DNA of 64,000 nt. Origin: Flavobacterium gyeonganense. GTDB taxonomy: Bacteria > Bacteroidota > Bacteroidia > Flavobacteriales > Flavobacteriaceae. How positions within the stretch are numbered: the stretch's first letter is position 1; each line of letters begins with the position of its first letter. This document shows positions 1 to 8,939 of this stretch, piece after piece. The notes under the pieces are model-generated. The model saw nothing but the letters and a program-made list of their open reading frames with translations, had not been told where the DNA came from and ran no database searches. The translations under genes and the position numbers were made by a program. Where the stretch lies: positions 4,092,001-4,156,000 of the forward strand of contig NZ_CP121112.1 in the NCBI RefSeq assembly GCF_029625295.1, written 5' to 3'.

Positions 1-1
1 T

Positions 2-295
2 GAAGAGCTTGCTTTGTATTCGATTGTACAATTAGAAAACCCAAGAGTAGTGACCAAACACATGTCTGAAATTAACTTTAAAAGTTCGGCAAGACAGGGA
101 GATATTGTAGAAATTGGAATCGATGTGGTAAAATTTGGAACCACTTCTTTGGTGCTTAAATGTGCTGTAAGAAACATGATGACCCGCGAAATCATCATAA
201 CAATTGATCATACTACAATGGTTAATTTAGGTGAGGACGGAAAACCAAAACCACATGGGAAAACGAAAATAGAATTCGTAAAAGATCGTTTATAA
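2..295 (+). CDS. Acyl-CoA thioesterase (YciA-like hotdog fold), C-terminal part
   Basis: The reading frame is open from the first bases of the window (EELALYSIVQ...) and stops at 295, so only about the last 97 residues are present and the start lies upstream. The segment HMSEINFKSSARQGDIVEIG followed by a strand with FGTTSLVLKCAV is the second half of a hotdog fold as in the YciA/BFIT acyl-CoA hydrolase family, which hydrolyses fatty acyl-CoA to free acid and CoA in the cytoplasm. The TTG at 14 is internal and is not the start. The catalytic Asp region of the family would lie in the missing N-terminal half, so activity cannot be judged. Confidence 0.8.
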   Translation, partial: EELALYSIVQLENPRVVTKHMSEINFKSSARQGDIVEIGIDVVKFGTTSLVLKCAVRNMMTREIIITIDHTTMVNLGEDGKPKPHGKTKIEFVKDRL

Positions 296-394
296 ATTAT
301 TACACATACAACCATATAAGTAAAATAAGTTCGTGTAACTTTTGGTTAAGCTTCTATTTACTTAATATTTTTATATTGTAAAAAAACTCTTAAA

Positions 395-820
395 ATGTTT
401 AAAAAATTCATAACGGCTTCAGTATTATTTGCTTTTTTAATTTCCTGTAATTCTAAAGAAGAAAAGGATAGGTACAATCATTTTGTCTACAGGGCTGTAA
501 ATAATAAGGACACAGCGATTTTAGCAATTCATATGAGCGATAAACGTTTTTATGGCCGCTATGAAATAGCGTACTATCAAATTGGTAAAGATTCAGGAGA
601 TGTAAAGGGAGATATAAAAGGAGATACTTTAAGAGGTGATTTTCATTATATATCTAACGGCGGAGGATGGAAAAGGATTCCAATTGCTTTATTAAAGAAA
701 GAAAACAAACTGTTTTTAGGAAATGGCGTAATAGGAACTTATATGAACCTGCCCTGTTTTTTGCCGGGAACGCTTAATTATGAAGATTCTGAGTTTGTTT
801 TTAAAGAGATAAAAAAATAG
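395..820 (+). CDS. Putative lipoprotein of unknown function
   Basis: 141 residues. The N-terminus MFKKFITASVLFAFLISC is a lipoprotein signal peptide with lipobox LISC; Cys18 would be the lipidated residue and SNSKEE-type sequence follows, so the mature protein is probably anchored in the outer or inner membrane facing the periplasm. The rest is beta-rich, with a Gly/Asp-rich stretch around residues 65-80 (DSGDVKGDIKGDTLRGDF) that looks like stacked short beta turns. I recognise no family. It stands alone between the thioesterase and a convergent channel gene. Confidence 0.7.
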   Translation: MFKKFITASVLFAFLISCNSKEEKDRYNHFVYRAVNNKDTAILAIHMSDKRFYGRYEIAYYQIGKDSGDVKGDIKGDTLRGDFHYISNGGGWKRIPIALLKKENKLFLGNGVIGTYMNLPCFLPGTLNYEDSEFVFKEIKK

Positions 821-862
821 TTCAGGATTCAGATTTTACAATTTTTGAAAACCTGAACTAAA

Positions 863-2122
863 TTACTTATCTAAATATCCAATAGCAGAAGGCAGTTCGA
901 ATAGTTCCAGATCAAAATATATCACTGAAGCCATAATGTGGTCAAAAATGTCAGCCATTATATATTCGTAATTGGCCCAGCGCTTGTCGCTGGAAAACAC
1001 ATAAATTTCAAGCGGAACACCATGTGCAGTTGATTGCAGCTGCCGACATACAATATGCATATTTTTATTTAATCCGGGATGATCTAAAAGATATTGTATA
1101 ATATATTTTCTAAACAAACCTAAATTGGTCATATTTCGACCATTAAGACTGAGGGATTTATCTATACCGCGTAAATCATTGTATTTGTCAATTTCAGCTT
1201 GTCTTGATTCAATGTAAGAGGTGATCAATTGTATTTTTTTCATATGATGCAAATCTTCATCATTCAAAAAACGAATGCTGCTGCTTTTAATCAGTATGTG
1301 CCTCTTGATACGTCTTCCGTCAGAGTTTTGCATACCGCGCCAGTTCTGAAATGAATCTGAGCTTAAAGCATATGTTGGAATAGTAGTGATGGTATTATCA
1401 AAATTGCGGACTTTTACCGTTGTCAGGTTAATTTCGATCACATCGCCATCGGCACCAAATTTATCCATTGTAATCCAGTCGCCAATCCGAACCATATCGT
1501 TAATGGATACCTGAACACTGGAAACAAATCCCAGGATTGTATCTCTGAATATAAGGATAATAATTGCAGAAAGTGTTCCCAGGATAGTCAGTAATTCGCC
1601 TCTTTTCATTCCGAATATCGTCGAAACAATAAGGGCAATTCCAAAAATCCAAAGCACGATCATAATTACCTGAACGAAACTATCTATCGGTTTGTCGCTG
1701 TATTCGGGTTTGTTTTTTAAATAATCACGTAAAGCATTAAAAATGGTTCTGACAATCCATAAGGTGATCAGGACAATATAAACGCCTACTATTTTTCCGA
1801 ACATCAGTTCCCAATATTCATACCGGTCCAAAATGATGGGGACGGCTTTGTAAATAAAAAAAAACGGAATTAAGTAAGCGGTATATTTGGTGGTTTTGTT
1901 ATTAATTAAATAGTCGTCAAACTTGGTTTTGGTTCGCTGGGCAAAAATCGCAGTAAGTGTAACCAATACAAATTTGGCAACATAATAAATAGCATACGCC
2001 AATGCCAGCATAATGGCAATATTAAAGATTAGGCTAATGTAAGACGCAAAGTTGCGGCTCATTCCCCAATCCCTGAAAAGTGGATATAAAAAGTTGAATA
2101 TTTTATCCAAAAACTTATACAT
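863..2122 (-). CDS. Mechanosensitive ion channel of the MscS family, YbdG-like
   Basis: 419 residues, close to the size of E. coli YbdG (about 415), a small-conductance mechanosensitive channel of the inner membrane. Five or so hydrophobic segments fill residues 20-200. They are followed by the MscS pore/beta domain: the stretch GDWITMDKFGADGDVIEINL and then TTVKVRNFDNTITTIP is the conserved MscS beta-domain core, and YALSSDSFQNWRGMQNSDGR with RRIKRHILIK continues as in YbdG. The role would be relief of turgor on hypo-osmotic shock. The start codon overlaps the 3' end of the upstream DUF3817 gene by 8 bp, so the two are probably co-transcribed and translationally coupled. Confidence 0.9.
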   Translation of the reverse strand: MYKFLDKIFNFLYPLFRDWGMSRNFASYISLIFNIAIMLALAYAIYYVAKFVLVTLTAIFAQRTKTKFDDYLINNKTTKYTAYLIPFFFIYKAVPIILDRYEYWELMFGKIVGVYIVLITLWIVRTIFNALRDYLKNKPEYSDKPIDSFVQVIMIVLWIFGIALIVSTIFGMKRGELLTILGTLSAIIILIFRDTILGFVSSVQVSINDMVRIGDWITMDKFGADGDVIEINLTTVKVRNFDNTITTIPTYALSSDSFQNWRGMQNSDGRRIKRHILIKSSSIRFLNDEDLHHMKKIQLITSYIESRQAEIDKYNDLRGIDKSLSLNGRNMTNLGLFRKYIIQYLLDHPGLNKNMHIVCRQLQSTAHGVPLEIYVFSSDKRWANYEYIMADIFDHIMASVIYFDLELFELPSAIGYLDK

Positions 2123-2402
2123 TATTTTCTAAATACTTTTTCTCAACATAGAACGTTCCAAAGGGAATAAGAGAAGCAATCAGGATAATTCCAAATGTTT
2201 TCAAGTCCCACTTTTGAGATTTTCTTAGTAAAAAAGCCAATAAGATGTAACCTATAAATAAGATTCCGTGACTCATTCCCAACGGCTTTAATAAGGTGTG
2301 ATACAGTTCCGGATTATTTGTTTTAATGAAAAGCATATTTGCGAATAAAACTAAATAAGAGATTCCTTCTAAAATGGCAGTAACTTTAAAAATCTTAAGC
2401 AT
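2115..2402 (-). CDS. DUF3817-family small membrane protein
   Basis: 95 residues with three predicted membrane helices (about residues 5-25, 45-62 and 70-86) and the pattern of the DUF3817 family: an N-terminal LEGISYLVLF motif and a central GMSHGILFIGY motif. Members are small integral membrane proteins with no established biochemical function. It is the first gene of a two-gene unit with the YbdG-like channel, which overlaps its 3' end. Confidence 0.8.
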   Translation of the reverse strand: MLKIFKVTAILEGISYLVLFANMLFIKTNNPELYHTLLKPLGMSHGILFIGYILLAFLLRKSQKWDLKTFGIILIASLIPFGTFYVEKKYLENNV

Positions 2403-2452
2403 GATCTGTTTTTTGAATTAATAACCGCAAAATTAAGTATTATCCATGATTA

Positions 2453-2486
2453 TTGGAGTATGTGTACTAAAAGTAATTTACTTTTG
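2453..2486 (+). promoter_or_regulatory. Bacteroidota-type promoter for the DUF6155 gene
   Basis: TTG at 2453-2455, a 23-bp spacer, then TACTTTTG at 2479-2486 matches the Bacteroidota -33/-7 consensus (TTG...TAnnTTTG). It lies 18 bp before the ATG at 2505, which leaves a very short leader. Confidence 0.6.
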
Positions 2487-2504
2487 TAATCTTAAACTTT
2501 GAGT

Positions 2505-3038
2505 ATGAGCAAACGTGATTTAAAAAAATATTTGACGGGACTAAATAAGGAACAGCTGGAGGAGCAAATTATTGAGCTCTATGAGAAATTTAGTCCTGTA
2601 AAAGTCTTTTATGATTTTGTTTTTAATCCGAAAGAAGACAAACTTTTGCAGGAAAGTAAGACTAAAATCTCTCATGAATACTTTCCAGTCAAAAAGCCCG
2701 GTGCAAAATGGCGTCCTAAGGCCAAGATGCGTCGCTCTGTAGCTCAAAAAATCATTAAGCATTTTATTTCATTGGGAGTTGACCCATTTGTGATTGCAGA
2801 TGTCATGCTTTATAATATCGAAATTGCCCAAACTTATTCTTCAGGAAACTTTATCAAACAGGAATTATTCTATAAAAGCATGCTGAATTCTTTTGAACAG
2901 GCGGTAAATTTTGTGATTTCTAATGGGGTTTTAAGTGAATTCAAACCAAGAATTATTGCAATTCAACAAGAAACTATGCAACAAAAGTGGAAAAATAAAT
3001 ATGAATTTGAAGCTATTTTAGAGAAAATAGACTTATAA
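2505..3038 (+). CDS. DUF6155 family protein
   Basis: 177 residues, cytosolic, mostly helical and Lys/Glu-rich, with no signal peptide or membrane segment. The opening MSKRDLKKYLTGLNKEQLEE and the central YFPVKKPGAKWRPKAKMR/RSVAQKII region are typical of the DUF6155 family, which is widespread in Bacteroidota and has no known function. An in-frame TTG exists two codons upstream, but the ATG at 2505 is the better start because it sits just downstream of the TACTTTTG -7 box. The gene is single and divergent from the DUF3817/channel pair. Confidence 0.75.
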   Translation: MSKRDLKKYLTGLNKEQLEEQIIELYEKFSPVKVFYDFVFNPKEDKLLQESKTKISHEYFPVKKPGAKWRPKAKMRRSVAQKIIKHFISLGVDPFVIADVMLYNIEIAQTYSSGNFIKQELFYKSMLNSFEQAVNFVISNGVLSEFKPRIIAIQQETMQQKWKNKYEFEAILEKIDL

Positions 3039-3118
3039 ATGCGTTTCTCATAAAAAATCTTATTTAAAAAAACATTTTATTTTAGGTTAAAATACAATGA
3101 ATAACTGTTTTTTAGATG

Positions 3119-3126
3119 TACTTTTG
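3119..3126 (+). promoter_or_regulatory. -7 box upstream of the DEAH helicase gene
   Basis: TACTTTTG matches TAnnTTTG and ends 20 bp before the helicase ATG. I could not find a clear -33 TTG at the usual distance. Confidence 0.5.
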
Positions 3127-3146
3127 CAAAAATCGAAAAAAATACA

Positions 3147-4685
3147 ATGTCTCAAAATACTTTAGAAATAGAAAGAGAAGAGAAAAAAGAACTTTACGCT
3201 TACCAAAAGGGCGATATTGATGCCATTTTTGATCGTTTAGACAATGCTCCGCCCCAACATCATTTATTATATCAATTGCCTACAGGCGGTGGAAAAACAG
3301 TGATCTTTTCCGAAATCGTTCGTCGTTATTTAGCACATAATAACAAAAAGGTAGTCGTTCTGACACACCGTATCGAGCTTTGTAAGCAGACTTCAAAAAT
3401 GCTGAAAGGCTTTGGAGTTTCTAATAAAATCATCAATAGTAAGGTAAAAGAATTGCCGGATCAAAACGATTACTCGTGTTTTGTTGCGATGGTTGAGACT
3501 TTGAAAAACCGTATTAATGACGAAAAACTACACTTAGATAATATCGGTTTGGTGATTATCGATGAGGCACATTATAATTCATTCAGAAAATTATTAAACT
3601 CATTCAAAAATGCTTTTATTCTTGGAGTAACCGCTACACCATTGAGTTCAAATATAAAGTTACCAATGCACCAGAGCTATGATGAACTTATTGTGGGTGA
3701 TACCATTAGTTCATTAATAGATAAAGGATTCCTTGCCAGGGCTACAACATACAGTTATGATGTAGGTCTGACTTCGTTAAAGGTAGGTATCAACGGTGAT
3801 TATACGGTAAAATCTTCTGATGATTTGTATACAAATACCATGATGCAGGAAAAATTGCTGCATGCCTATACTGAACGCTCTTTAGGTAAAAAGACTTTAA
3901 TTTTCAATAATGGTATTCATACTTCATTATATGTGTATGATACTTTTAGGGAAGCAGGTTACGATATCAGACATCTCGACAATACAAGCAGTTCAGAAGA
4001 ACGAAAAGAAATATTAGCATGGTTCAAAAAAACTCCGGATGCTATCCTGACTTCTGTAGGAATCTTAACAACTGGGTTTGATGAGCCTACGGTTGAAACA
4101 ATTATTTTGAACAGAGCTACAAAATCATTGACATTATATTACCAGATGATTGGACGCGGATCCCGAAAATTGCCTGGTAAAGATGAATTTACAGTAATTG
4201 ACCTGGGTAACAATGCAGCCCGTTTTGGTTTATGGAGTGAGCCGGTAAACTGGCAGCACATCTTTAAATCACCGGAATTTTATTTAGAGAACTTACGTGA
4301 TGATACCGAAATCGAAATGTTTTTCAAATACAGCATGCCGCCTGAATTGCGTGCAAAATTCAGTAAAACGGCTGATGTTACATTTGATGTTGATGAAGAG
4401 CACAAATTAGCGATTAAGCAAAATTTACGTTCAAAGATTGTATTAGATAAATCACTGGAACAGCATGCAGCAATGTGTGTCGATAATACCGAAACACTTC
4501 AGGAAGCAAAAGCATTGGCTAAAGAACTTGATGATGATATCGAATGCCGCATTAAGCGTTATTCAAAATGTCTGAGCCAATGCAGTAAAAATTATCGCGA
4601 ATGGCTGGTTGATGACTACAAGAAAAACTTGACGTTATTAATTGGTAAAAAATATCGTGAAAAAATCATGAACGAACCGGATTGA
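3147..4685 (+). CDS. Superfamily 2 DEAD/DEAH-box helicase
   Basis: 512 residues. Walker A PTGGGKT is at residues 45-51, the Walker B/motif II DEAH at 139-142 (VIIDEAH), motif III-like GVTATP follows, and in the second RecA domain TSVGILTTGFDEP and the motif VI region YYQMIGRGSRKLPGK are clear. The layout is that of compact SF2 DNA helicases related to RadD/type III restriction-like translocases. It probably unwinds or translocates on nucleic acid with ATP; the substrate cannot be read from sequence. The C-terminal 100 residues contain several Cys (CVDNTETL, CRIKRYSKCLSQC) that may bind metal. It is a lone gene with its own -7 box. Confidence 0.85.
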   Translation: MSQNTLEIEREEKKELYAYQKGDIDAIFDRLDNAPPQHHLLYQLPTGGGKTVIFSEIVRRYLAHNNKKVVVLTHRIELCKQTSKMLKGFGVSNKIINSKVKELPDQNDYSCFVAMVETLKNRINDEKLHLDNIGLVIIDEAHYNSFRKLLNSFKNAFILGVTATPLSSNIKLPMHQSYDELIVGDTISSLIDKGFLARATTYSYDVGLTSLKVGINGDYTVKSSDDLYTNTMMQEKLLHAYTERSLGKKTLIFNNGIHTSLYVYDTFREAGYDIRHLDNTSSSEERKEILAWFKKTPDAILTSVGILTTGFDEPTVETIILNRATKSLTLYYQMIGRGSRKLPGKDEFTVIDLGNNAARFGLWSEPVNWQHIFKSPEFYLENLRDDTEIEMFFKYSMPPELRAKFSKTADVTFDVDEEHKLAIKQNLRSKIVLDKSLEQHAAMCVDNTETLQEAKALAKELDDDIECRIKRYSKCLSQCSKNYREWLVDDYKKNLTLLIGKKYREKIMNEPD

Positions 4686-4737
4686 TGAAAATGTTTCAGG
4701 TTTAAAAAATATCAAGACGTGCTAGTTGAACGCATTA

Positions 4738-4840
4738 AAGTTTGGCATTGAAATTGAAATTGATTTTACCATTAAGTGATTTTTGAAATTGAACTTGATA
4801 TTGAATTTTGTCATTGTCATTGAAATTGAAATTGATTTTT
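4738..4840. repeat. Short-word repeat with 6-bp period (ATTGAA/ATTGTC)
   Basis: The 3' flank of the helicase gene is built from repeated ATTGAA, ATTGTC and ATTGAT units, with one stretch of CATTGAAATTGAAATTGATT at each end. The same words recur around the four-helix-bundle gene at 48.1-48.6 kb. No coding potential is seen. Confidence 0.6.
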
Positions 4841-4849
4841 AGAAGCTAT

Positions 4850-4918
4850 TTCCTGCTGTCCACTGTATCTTTTGTGGCGAACCCCACCACAAAAGGATGC
4901 CGTTCCCATCAGGGCTAT
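4850..4918 (-). repeat. Dispersed palindromic repeat, family 1 copy a
   Basis: Family 1 has two conserved ends around a variable hairpin: one end contains CCTGCTGTCC..GTATCTTTT and the other AAAAGGAT.GCCG..CATCAGGGCTA. In this copy the hairpin is TTTTGTGG...CCACAAAA. Other copies lie at 13.35, 20.89, 23.62, 26.80, 31.72 and 45.73 kb. Confidence 0.7.
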
Positions 4919-4937
4919 AACGTGTAATCCATAAAAA

Positions 4938-6140
4938 ATGAATTTGAAGAAAATTGTTGTTTTGTTTTTAATTGGTTCTTTTCATAATCTTTTTGCGCAA
5001 AAAGACGGCTATTGGGACAAGGAACGCGCCACTACAAAAGAAATAATAGTCTCTGCAGGTGACCGGATAACAATCAAAACAGAGGATTTACCTGTTGGGA
5101 CTACTGAAGTTGTTTACAGGGTCACACTTCTTGATGAAAATCAGCAAATGGCAAACAGTCTGGTGAATGTGTTAAAAGCAATTCCTGATCCTTACGGCAT
5201 AGGGCAGGGCTCTGCAGGCGCAGTATTACTTATGTCGAAAATATCGGGCGATGATAAATGCACTTATGCACTTTTTACGTCTGATTCAAATGCAAAAAAA
5301 TACATTGATAACGGAAAAGCCAACGAAGCCTGTTACGCTCAGACAGAACCGGTAAGTAAAGATGCCAAACGTTTATCAATTGATAAATCTTCCTGCCTCA
5401 ATGCAAACACTACTACAATTTGGTTTGGTTTCGAAAGCAAAAACTGGCTGCTGAAACAAAAAATAGTTTTAGAGGTTGTGCCATGGGTAGATACAAAACT
5501 AAACCGTGGCTGGAATGTCGATAACAAAAACGAAATAGTCAGTCTCTGTAAAACTTCTACAATGGCTCAAAAAATGGCCAATTCAGACGATTTTTGTGTT
5601 TGCATCCTGGATAAAATTATGAAGCAATACCGTTATAGTGAGTATCAAAAATTGCTTGCAATAGAAAAAACTAAAATTTATAAAGATTTTGGAAATGTCT
5701 GTTATAATGATGCTTCAATTTCTAAAAACGTATATAATGATTTGCGTACTCAGGCAAATACGCTCATTAAACTTCAGAAATACAACGAAGCAATTTCGAA
5801 GCTTAACACAATCATAGGAGCAGGAAAAGCAACAGCTTTGGATTACAGTTCAATTGGTTACAGTTATATTTTGACCAAACAATATGCAAAAGCCATAAAG
5901 TTTTTGAAAGAAGGTGAAAAATTAGATGATACTGAGTTGTTGGTAAAACTTAATTTGGCCCATGCTTATCTGGTTAGTGATAATTACAGCGATGCAAAGC
6001 AGATTTATAAAAAATACCAGTCACAAAACGTTACTGATAGTGTAAGCTGGATAGACAAAACTAAACAGGATTTTATACTTTTTCAAAAAGCAGGATTGCC
6101 TTCATCTGACTTTGAGAGAGTCTTGAAATTATATAATTAA
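4938..6140 (+). CDS. Secreted TPR-repeat protein of unknown function
   Basis: 400 residues. MNLKKIVVLFLIGSFHNLFAQ is a Sec signal peptide ending in the FAQ cleavage motif usual in this phylum. Residues about 25-190 form a beta-rich domain with scattered Cys. The C-terminal third (about 265-370) carries two to three TPR-like helix pairs (ALDYSSIGYSYILTKQYAKA, LVKLNLAHAYLVSDNYSDA), so a role in protein-protein contact in the periplasm is plausible. I do not recognise the N-terminal domain. Confidence 0.7.
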   Translation: MNLKKIVVLFLIGSFHNLFAQKDGYWDKERATTKEIIVSAGDRITIKTEDLPVGTTEVVYRVTLLDENQQMANSLVNVLKAIPDPYGIGQGSAGAVLLMSKISGDDKCTYALFTSDSNAKKYIDNGKANEACYAQTEPVSKDAKRLSIDKSSCLNANTTTIWFGFESKNWLLKQKIVLEVVPWVDTKLNRGWNVDNKNEIVSLCKTSTMAQKMANSDDFCVCILDKIMKQYRYSEYQKLLAIEKTKIYKDFGNVCYNDASISKNVYNDLRTQANTLIKLQKYNEAISKLNTIIGAGKATALDYSSIGYSYILTKQYAKAIKFLKEGEKLDDTELLVKLNLAHAYLVSDNYSDAKQIYKKYQSQNVTDSVSWIDKTKQDFILFQKAGLPSSDFERVLKLYN

Positions 6141-6149
6141 AATATTTTC

Positions 6150-6226
6150 ACCATATAAGTGATTATAAGTTCATTTAAATTTGCCGACAAAGCTGACTTA
6201 AATTTTCTTATAATCACTTTTATGGT
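6150..6226. repeat. Inverted repeat of the ACCATATAAGT family
   Basis: The left arm CCATATAAGTGATTATAAG is mirrored by CTTATAATCACTTTTATGG, enclosing a second, weaker pair (ATTTAAATTT/TTAAATTT). It fills the gap before menC and contains a TAAATTTG (6176-6183) that could serve as a -7 box. Half-copies occur at 311-331 and, inverted, at 28227-28254. Confidence 0.6.
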
Positions 6227-6243
6227 TTAAAAAAGCACCACAT

Positions 6244-7290
6244 ATGAAAGCTACTTACCACAAATATATGCTCGAATTCAAACGTCCTTCGGGGACGTCG
6301 AGAGGTATTATGACCGAAAAAGAAACCTGGTTTATTGTACTCGAAGAAAACGGCAAAAAGGGAATAGGAGAGTGTGGTATTCTAAGAGGGTTAAGTGCAG
6401 ATGACCGAGAAGATTATGAAGAGAAATTAAACTGGGTTTGCCAAAATATTCATTTGGGTGAAAAAGCACTTTGGGAAAATTTACTGGAATTTCCATCCAT
6501 TCAATTCGGAATAGAGATGGCTTTTTTATCTCTTAAAAGTGAAAATCCGTATGTGCTATTTCCTTCAGATTTCACCAATAATTCGAGATCAATTGTGATA
6601 AATGGTCTGGTCTGGATGGGAGAAGAAGCATTTATGAAAGAGCAAATTGAAGAAAAGATTGCTCAGGGATTTATCTGCATAAAACTCAAAATTGGAGCGA
6701 TCGATTTTGAAAAAGAACTGGATTTATTACGCTTTATTCGTACTCATTTTACCGCTAAACAAATAGAAATCAGGGTTGATGCGAATGGAGCTTTTTCTTT
6801 AAATGAAGCTTTAGATAAGATAAAACAATTGTCTGGTTTCGAATTACATAGTATAGAACAGCCTATTCAAAAAAACAACACTGACAGTATGGCAGAGTTG
6901 TGTAAAAATACTCCTTTTCCTATTGCTTTGGATGAAGAACTGATTGGAGTATTTTTATTTGAAGAAAAAGAAGCACTTTTACAAAAAATAAAACCACAAT
7001 ACATCATTTTGAAGCCAAGTTTTGTCGGTGGTTTTAGAGGGACCCAGCAATGGATTACCCTGGCTGAAAAATATAATATTGGGTGGTGGATTACTTCAGC
7101 ACTGGAAAGCAATGTTGGTTTAAATGCAATTGCGCAATGGACGTTTTTACAAAATTCAAATATGCCTCAAGGATTAGGTACCGGAGCACTTTATACTAAT
7201 AATATTGATTGTCCGTTGGAAGTTTTGAAAGGGAAATTGTGGTACAGTAAAACTAAAAAATGGGATACTACATTTTTAGAAAAGGTGTAA
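6244..7290 (+). CDS. menC: o-Succinylbenzoate synthase (enolase superfamily)
   Basis: 348 residues with the capping domain and (beta/alpha)8 barrel of the enolase superfamily. Catalytic and metal-binding signatures are visible in order: IKLKIG (KxK acid/base lysine), VDANGAF, IEQP, ALDE and ILKPSFVGG. Dehydration of SHCHC to o-succinylbenzoate is the menaquinone step expected in a flavobacterium, which respires with menaquinone. The other members of the superfamily, such as dipeptide epimerases, share these motifs, so the assignment rests on overall pattern and on the TSRGIMTEKETWF opening typical of Bacteroidota MenC. It is followed by the CYTH gene after 93 bp. Confidence 0.8.
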   Translation: MKATYHKYMLEFKRPSGTSRGIMTEKETWFIVLEENGKKGIGECGILRGLSADDREDYEEKLNWVCQNIHLGEKALWENLLEFPSIQFGIEMAFLSLKSENPYVLFPSDFTNNSRSIVINGLVWMGEEAFMKEQIEEKIAQGFICIKLKIGAIDFEKELDLLRFIRTHFTAKQIEIRVDANGAFSLNEALDKIKQLSGFELHSIEQPIQKNNTDSMAELCKNTPFPIALDEELIGVFLFEEKEALLQKIKPQYIILKPSFVGGFRGTQQWITLAEKYNIGWWITSALESNVGLNAIAQWTFLQNSNMPQGLGTGALYTNNIDCPLEVLKGKLWYSKTKKWDTTFLEKV

Positions 7291-7383
7291 TAAAATTACT
7301 TTTTTGTCTTCTCAAAATCCGGACAAACGAATTCAGTTTTGCGCTAAATTAAGTAACTTGCATTAAATTTAATTGCAGAACTA

Positions 7384-7857
7384 ATGGTTGAGATTGAAAG
7401 AAAATTTCTTGTAAAATCTGACGAATTCAAAGCACAGGCTTTCGCCCAAAATAAAATCGCCCAGGGATATTTAAGCTCACTTCCTGAAAGAACAGTGCGC
7501 ATTCGTATCAAAGGTGAAAAAGGATTCATTACGATAAAAGGGATCGGGCATCATGGAGGAATGACGCGCTTTGAGTGGGAAAACGAAATTCCGCTAGGCG
7601 AAGCACAGGAATTGCTTAAATTATGTGAGAAAGGAAAGATTGAAAAAACACGTTTCGAAATACAATCAGGCAAGCATGTTTTTGAAGTGGATGAATTTTA
7701 TGGAGAAAACGAAGGTCTGATAATGGCAGAAATCGAACTGGAATCTGAAACGGAATCTTTTGAAAAACCGGACTGGCTGGGTGATGAGGTTACAAATGAT
7801 GAGCGCTACTACAATGCTTATTTAAGCAAAAATCCATTTAAAGACTGGGGAAAATAA
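7384..7857 (+). CDS. CYTH-domain protein (triphosphate tunnel metalloenzyme)
   Basis: 157 residues, the length of single-domain CYTH proteins. The N-terminal EIERKFLV motif and the alternating charged strands RTVRIRIKGEKGFITIKG, FEWENEI, FEVDEFYG and MAEIELESE make up the acidic/basic tunnel of the family. Members hydrolyse inorganic triphosphate or thiamine triphosphate, or (class IV) make cAMP; for a bacterial protein of this type triphosphatase activity is most likely. The next gene starts 7 bp downstream, so the two are probably one transcript. Confidence 0.85.
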   Translation: MVEIERKFLVKSDEFKAQAFAQNKIAQGYLSSLPERTVRIRIKGEKGFITIKGIGHHGGMTRFEWENEIPLGEAQELLKLCEKGKIEKTRFEIQSGKHVFEVDEFYGENEGLIMAEIELESETESFEKPDWLGDEVTNDERYYNAYLSKNPFKDWGK

Positions 7858-7864
7858 ACAATTT

Positions 7865-8833
7865 ATGACACAATCATACGATTTAATTATTGTAGGCGGC
7901 GGTCCAATTGGTCTTGCCTGTGCGATCGAAGCTCAAAAGAAAAAACTGAATTATCTGATTATTGAGAAAGGGGCAATTGTGAATAGTATTTTCAATTATC
8001 CTTTGTATATGACTTTTTTCTCTACAGCAGAAAGGCTTGAAATTGGTAATATTCCGTTTAATTGCCTTGCACCAAAACCAGGTCGTCAGGAGGCTTTGGA
8101 ATATTACCGGAATATTCATAGATATTTTAATTTCAATATTAATTTGTTTGAAAAAGTGACTGAAGTTAACAAAATTGAAAATCAGCTTTTTAAAATTACA
8201 ACAGATAAAAATCTTTACGAAGCCAAAAATGTCATCATCGCGACAGGATTTTACGATATTCCAATCGAAATGAATGTAAAAGGTGAAGACTTGCTTAAAG
8301 TTCGCCATTACTACAAAGAAGCTCACGAATATGCTTTTAGGAATGTTTTGGTTGTGGGAGCGAATAATTCCTCAGTTGATGCAGCTTTGGAATGCTGGCG
8401 AAAAGGCGCAAACGTAACCATGGTAATTCGTAAAACCGAAATCAATAATCGGGTAAAATACTGGGTAAAACCGGATATTGAAAACAGAATATCCGAAGGA
8501 AGCATAAAAGCCTATTTTGAATCGAATATTACTGAAATCAAAGAGGGAGAAGTAGAAATAGAAACTCCAAACGGCAAGATCACGATCAAAAATGATTTCG
8601 TTCTGGCCTTGACGGGTTATAAACCTGATTTGTCTTTCCTTGAAAAAATGGGCATTGCGTTATCCGATGATGAATTGAAAATACCAACTTACAATCCAGA
8701 GACCATGGAAACGAATGTTGCAGGATTGTTTTTAGCCGGCGTAGTCTGCGGAGGTATGCAGACACACAAATGGTTTATTGAGAATTCGCGTATCCATGCC
8801 AGCATGATTGTGAACTATATTACTTCGAAATAG
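7865..8833 (+). CDS. YpdA-family FAD/NAD(P) reductase, putative bacillithiol disulfide reductase
   Basis: 322 residues. An N-terminal FAD-binding GGGPIGLACAIEAQ Rossmann motif, the family-typical FNYPLYMTFFSTAERLEIG stretch, the second nucleotide-binding site VVGANNSSVDAALE and the C-terminal NVAGLFLAGVVCGG segment identify the YpdA family. YpdA/Bdr reduces oxidised bacillithiol with NADPH and lacks the CxxC of thioredoxin reductase, as here. Its presence hints that the organism uses bacillithiol or a similar thiol, but I see no bsh biosynthesis genes in the window. Confidence 0.85.
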   Translation: MTQSYDLIIVGGGPIGLACAIEAQKKKLNYLIIEKGAIVNSIFNYPLYMTFFSTAERLEIGNIPFNCLAPKPGRQEALEYYRNIHRYFNFNINLFEKVTEVNKIENQLFKITTDKNLYEAKNVIIATGFYDIPIEMNVKGEDLLKVRHYYKEAHEYAFRNVLVVGANNSSVDAALECWRKGANVTMVIRKTEINNRVKYWVKPDIENRISEGSIKAYFESNITEIKEGEVEIETPNGKITIKNDFVLALTGYKPDLSFLEKMGIALSDDELKIPTYNPETMETNVAGLFLAGVVCGGMQTHKWFIENSRIHASMIVNYITSK

Positions 8834-8849
8834 AAATGACAGTTGCTAA

Positions 8850-8914
8850 TGTCAGTTCGAGCGGAGTCAAGAATATTTTGTTGCTAAAGCACCTCGACTC
8901 TGCTCGATGTGACA
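8850..8914. repeat. Inverted repeat with TGTCAGTTCGAGC ends (family 3)
   Basis: TGTCAGTTCGAGCGGAGTC is answered by an imperfect complement, CTCGACTCTGCTCGATGTGACA, in a 65-bp palindromic element just downstream of the YpdA-like gene. A half-copy (TTCGACTCAGCTCAGCCTGACA-like) lies at 36165-36187. Confidence 0.55.
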
Positions 8915-8939
8915 CTTAAGGTTTTTAAATAGGAGTGTT

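Noticed and set aside
4690..4937. Possible CRISPR array in ATTGAA-rich DNA
   Set aside because: The period is 6 bp and there are no spacers; it is a short-word repeat.
7883..8326. 147-codon minus-strand frame opposite the YpdA-like gene
   Set aside because: Shadow of a well-supported FAD protein; no family resemblance.
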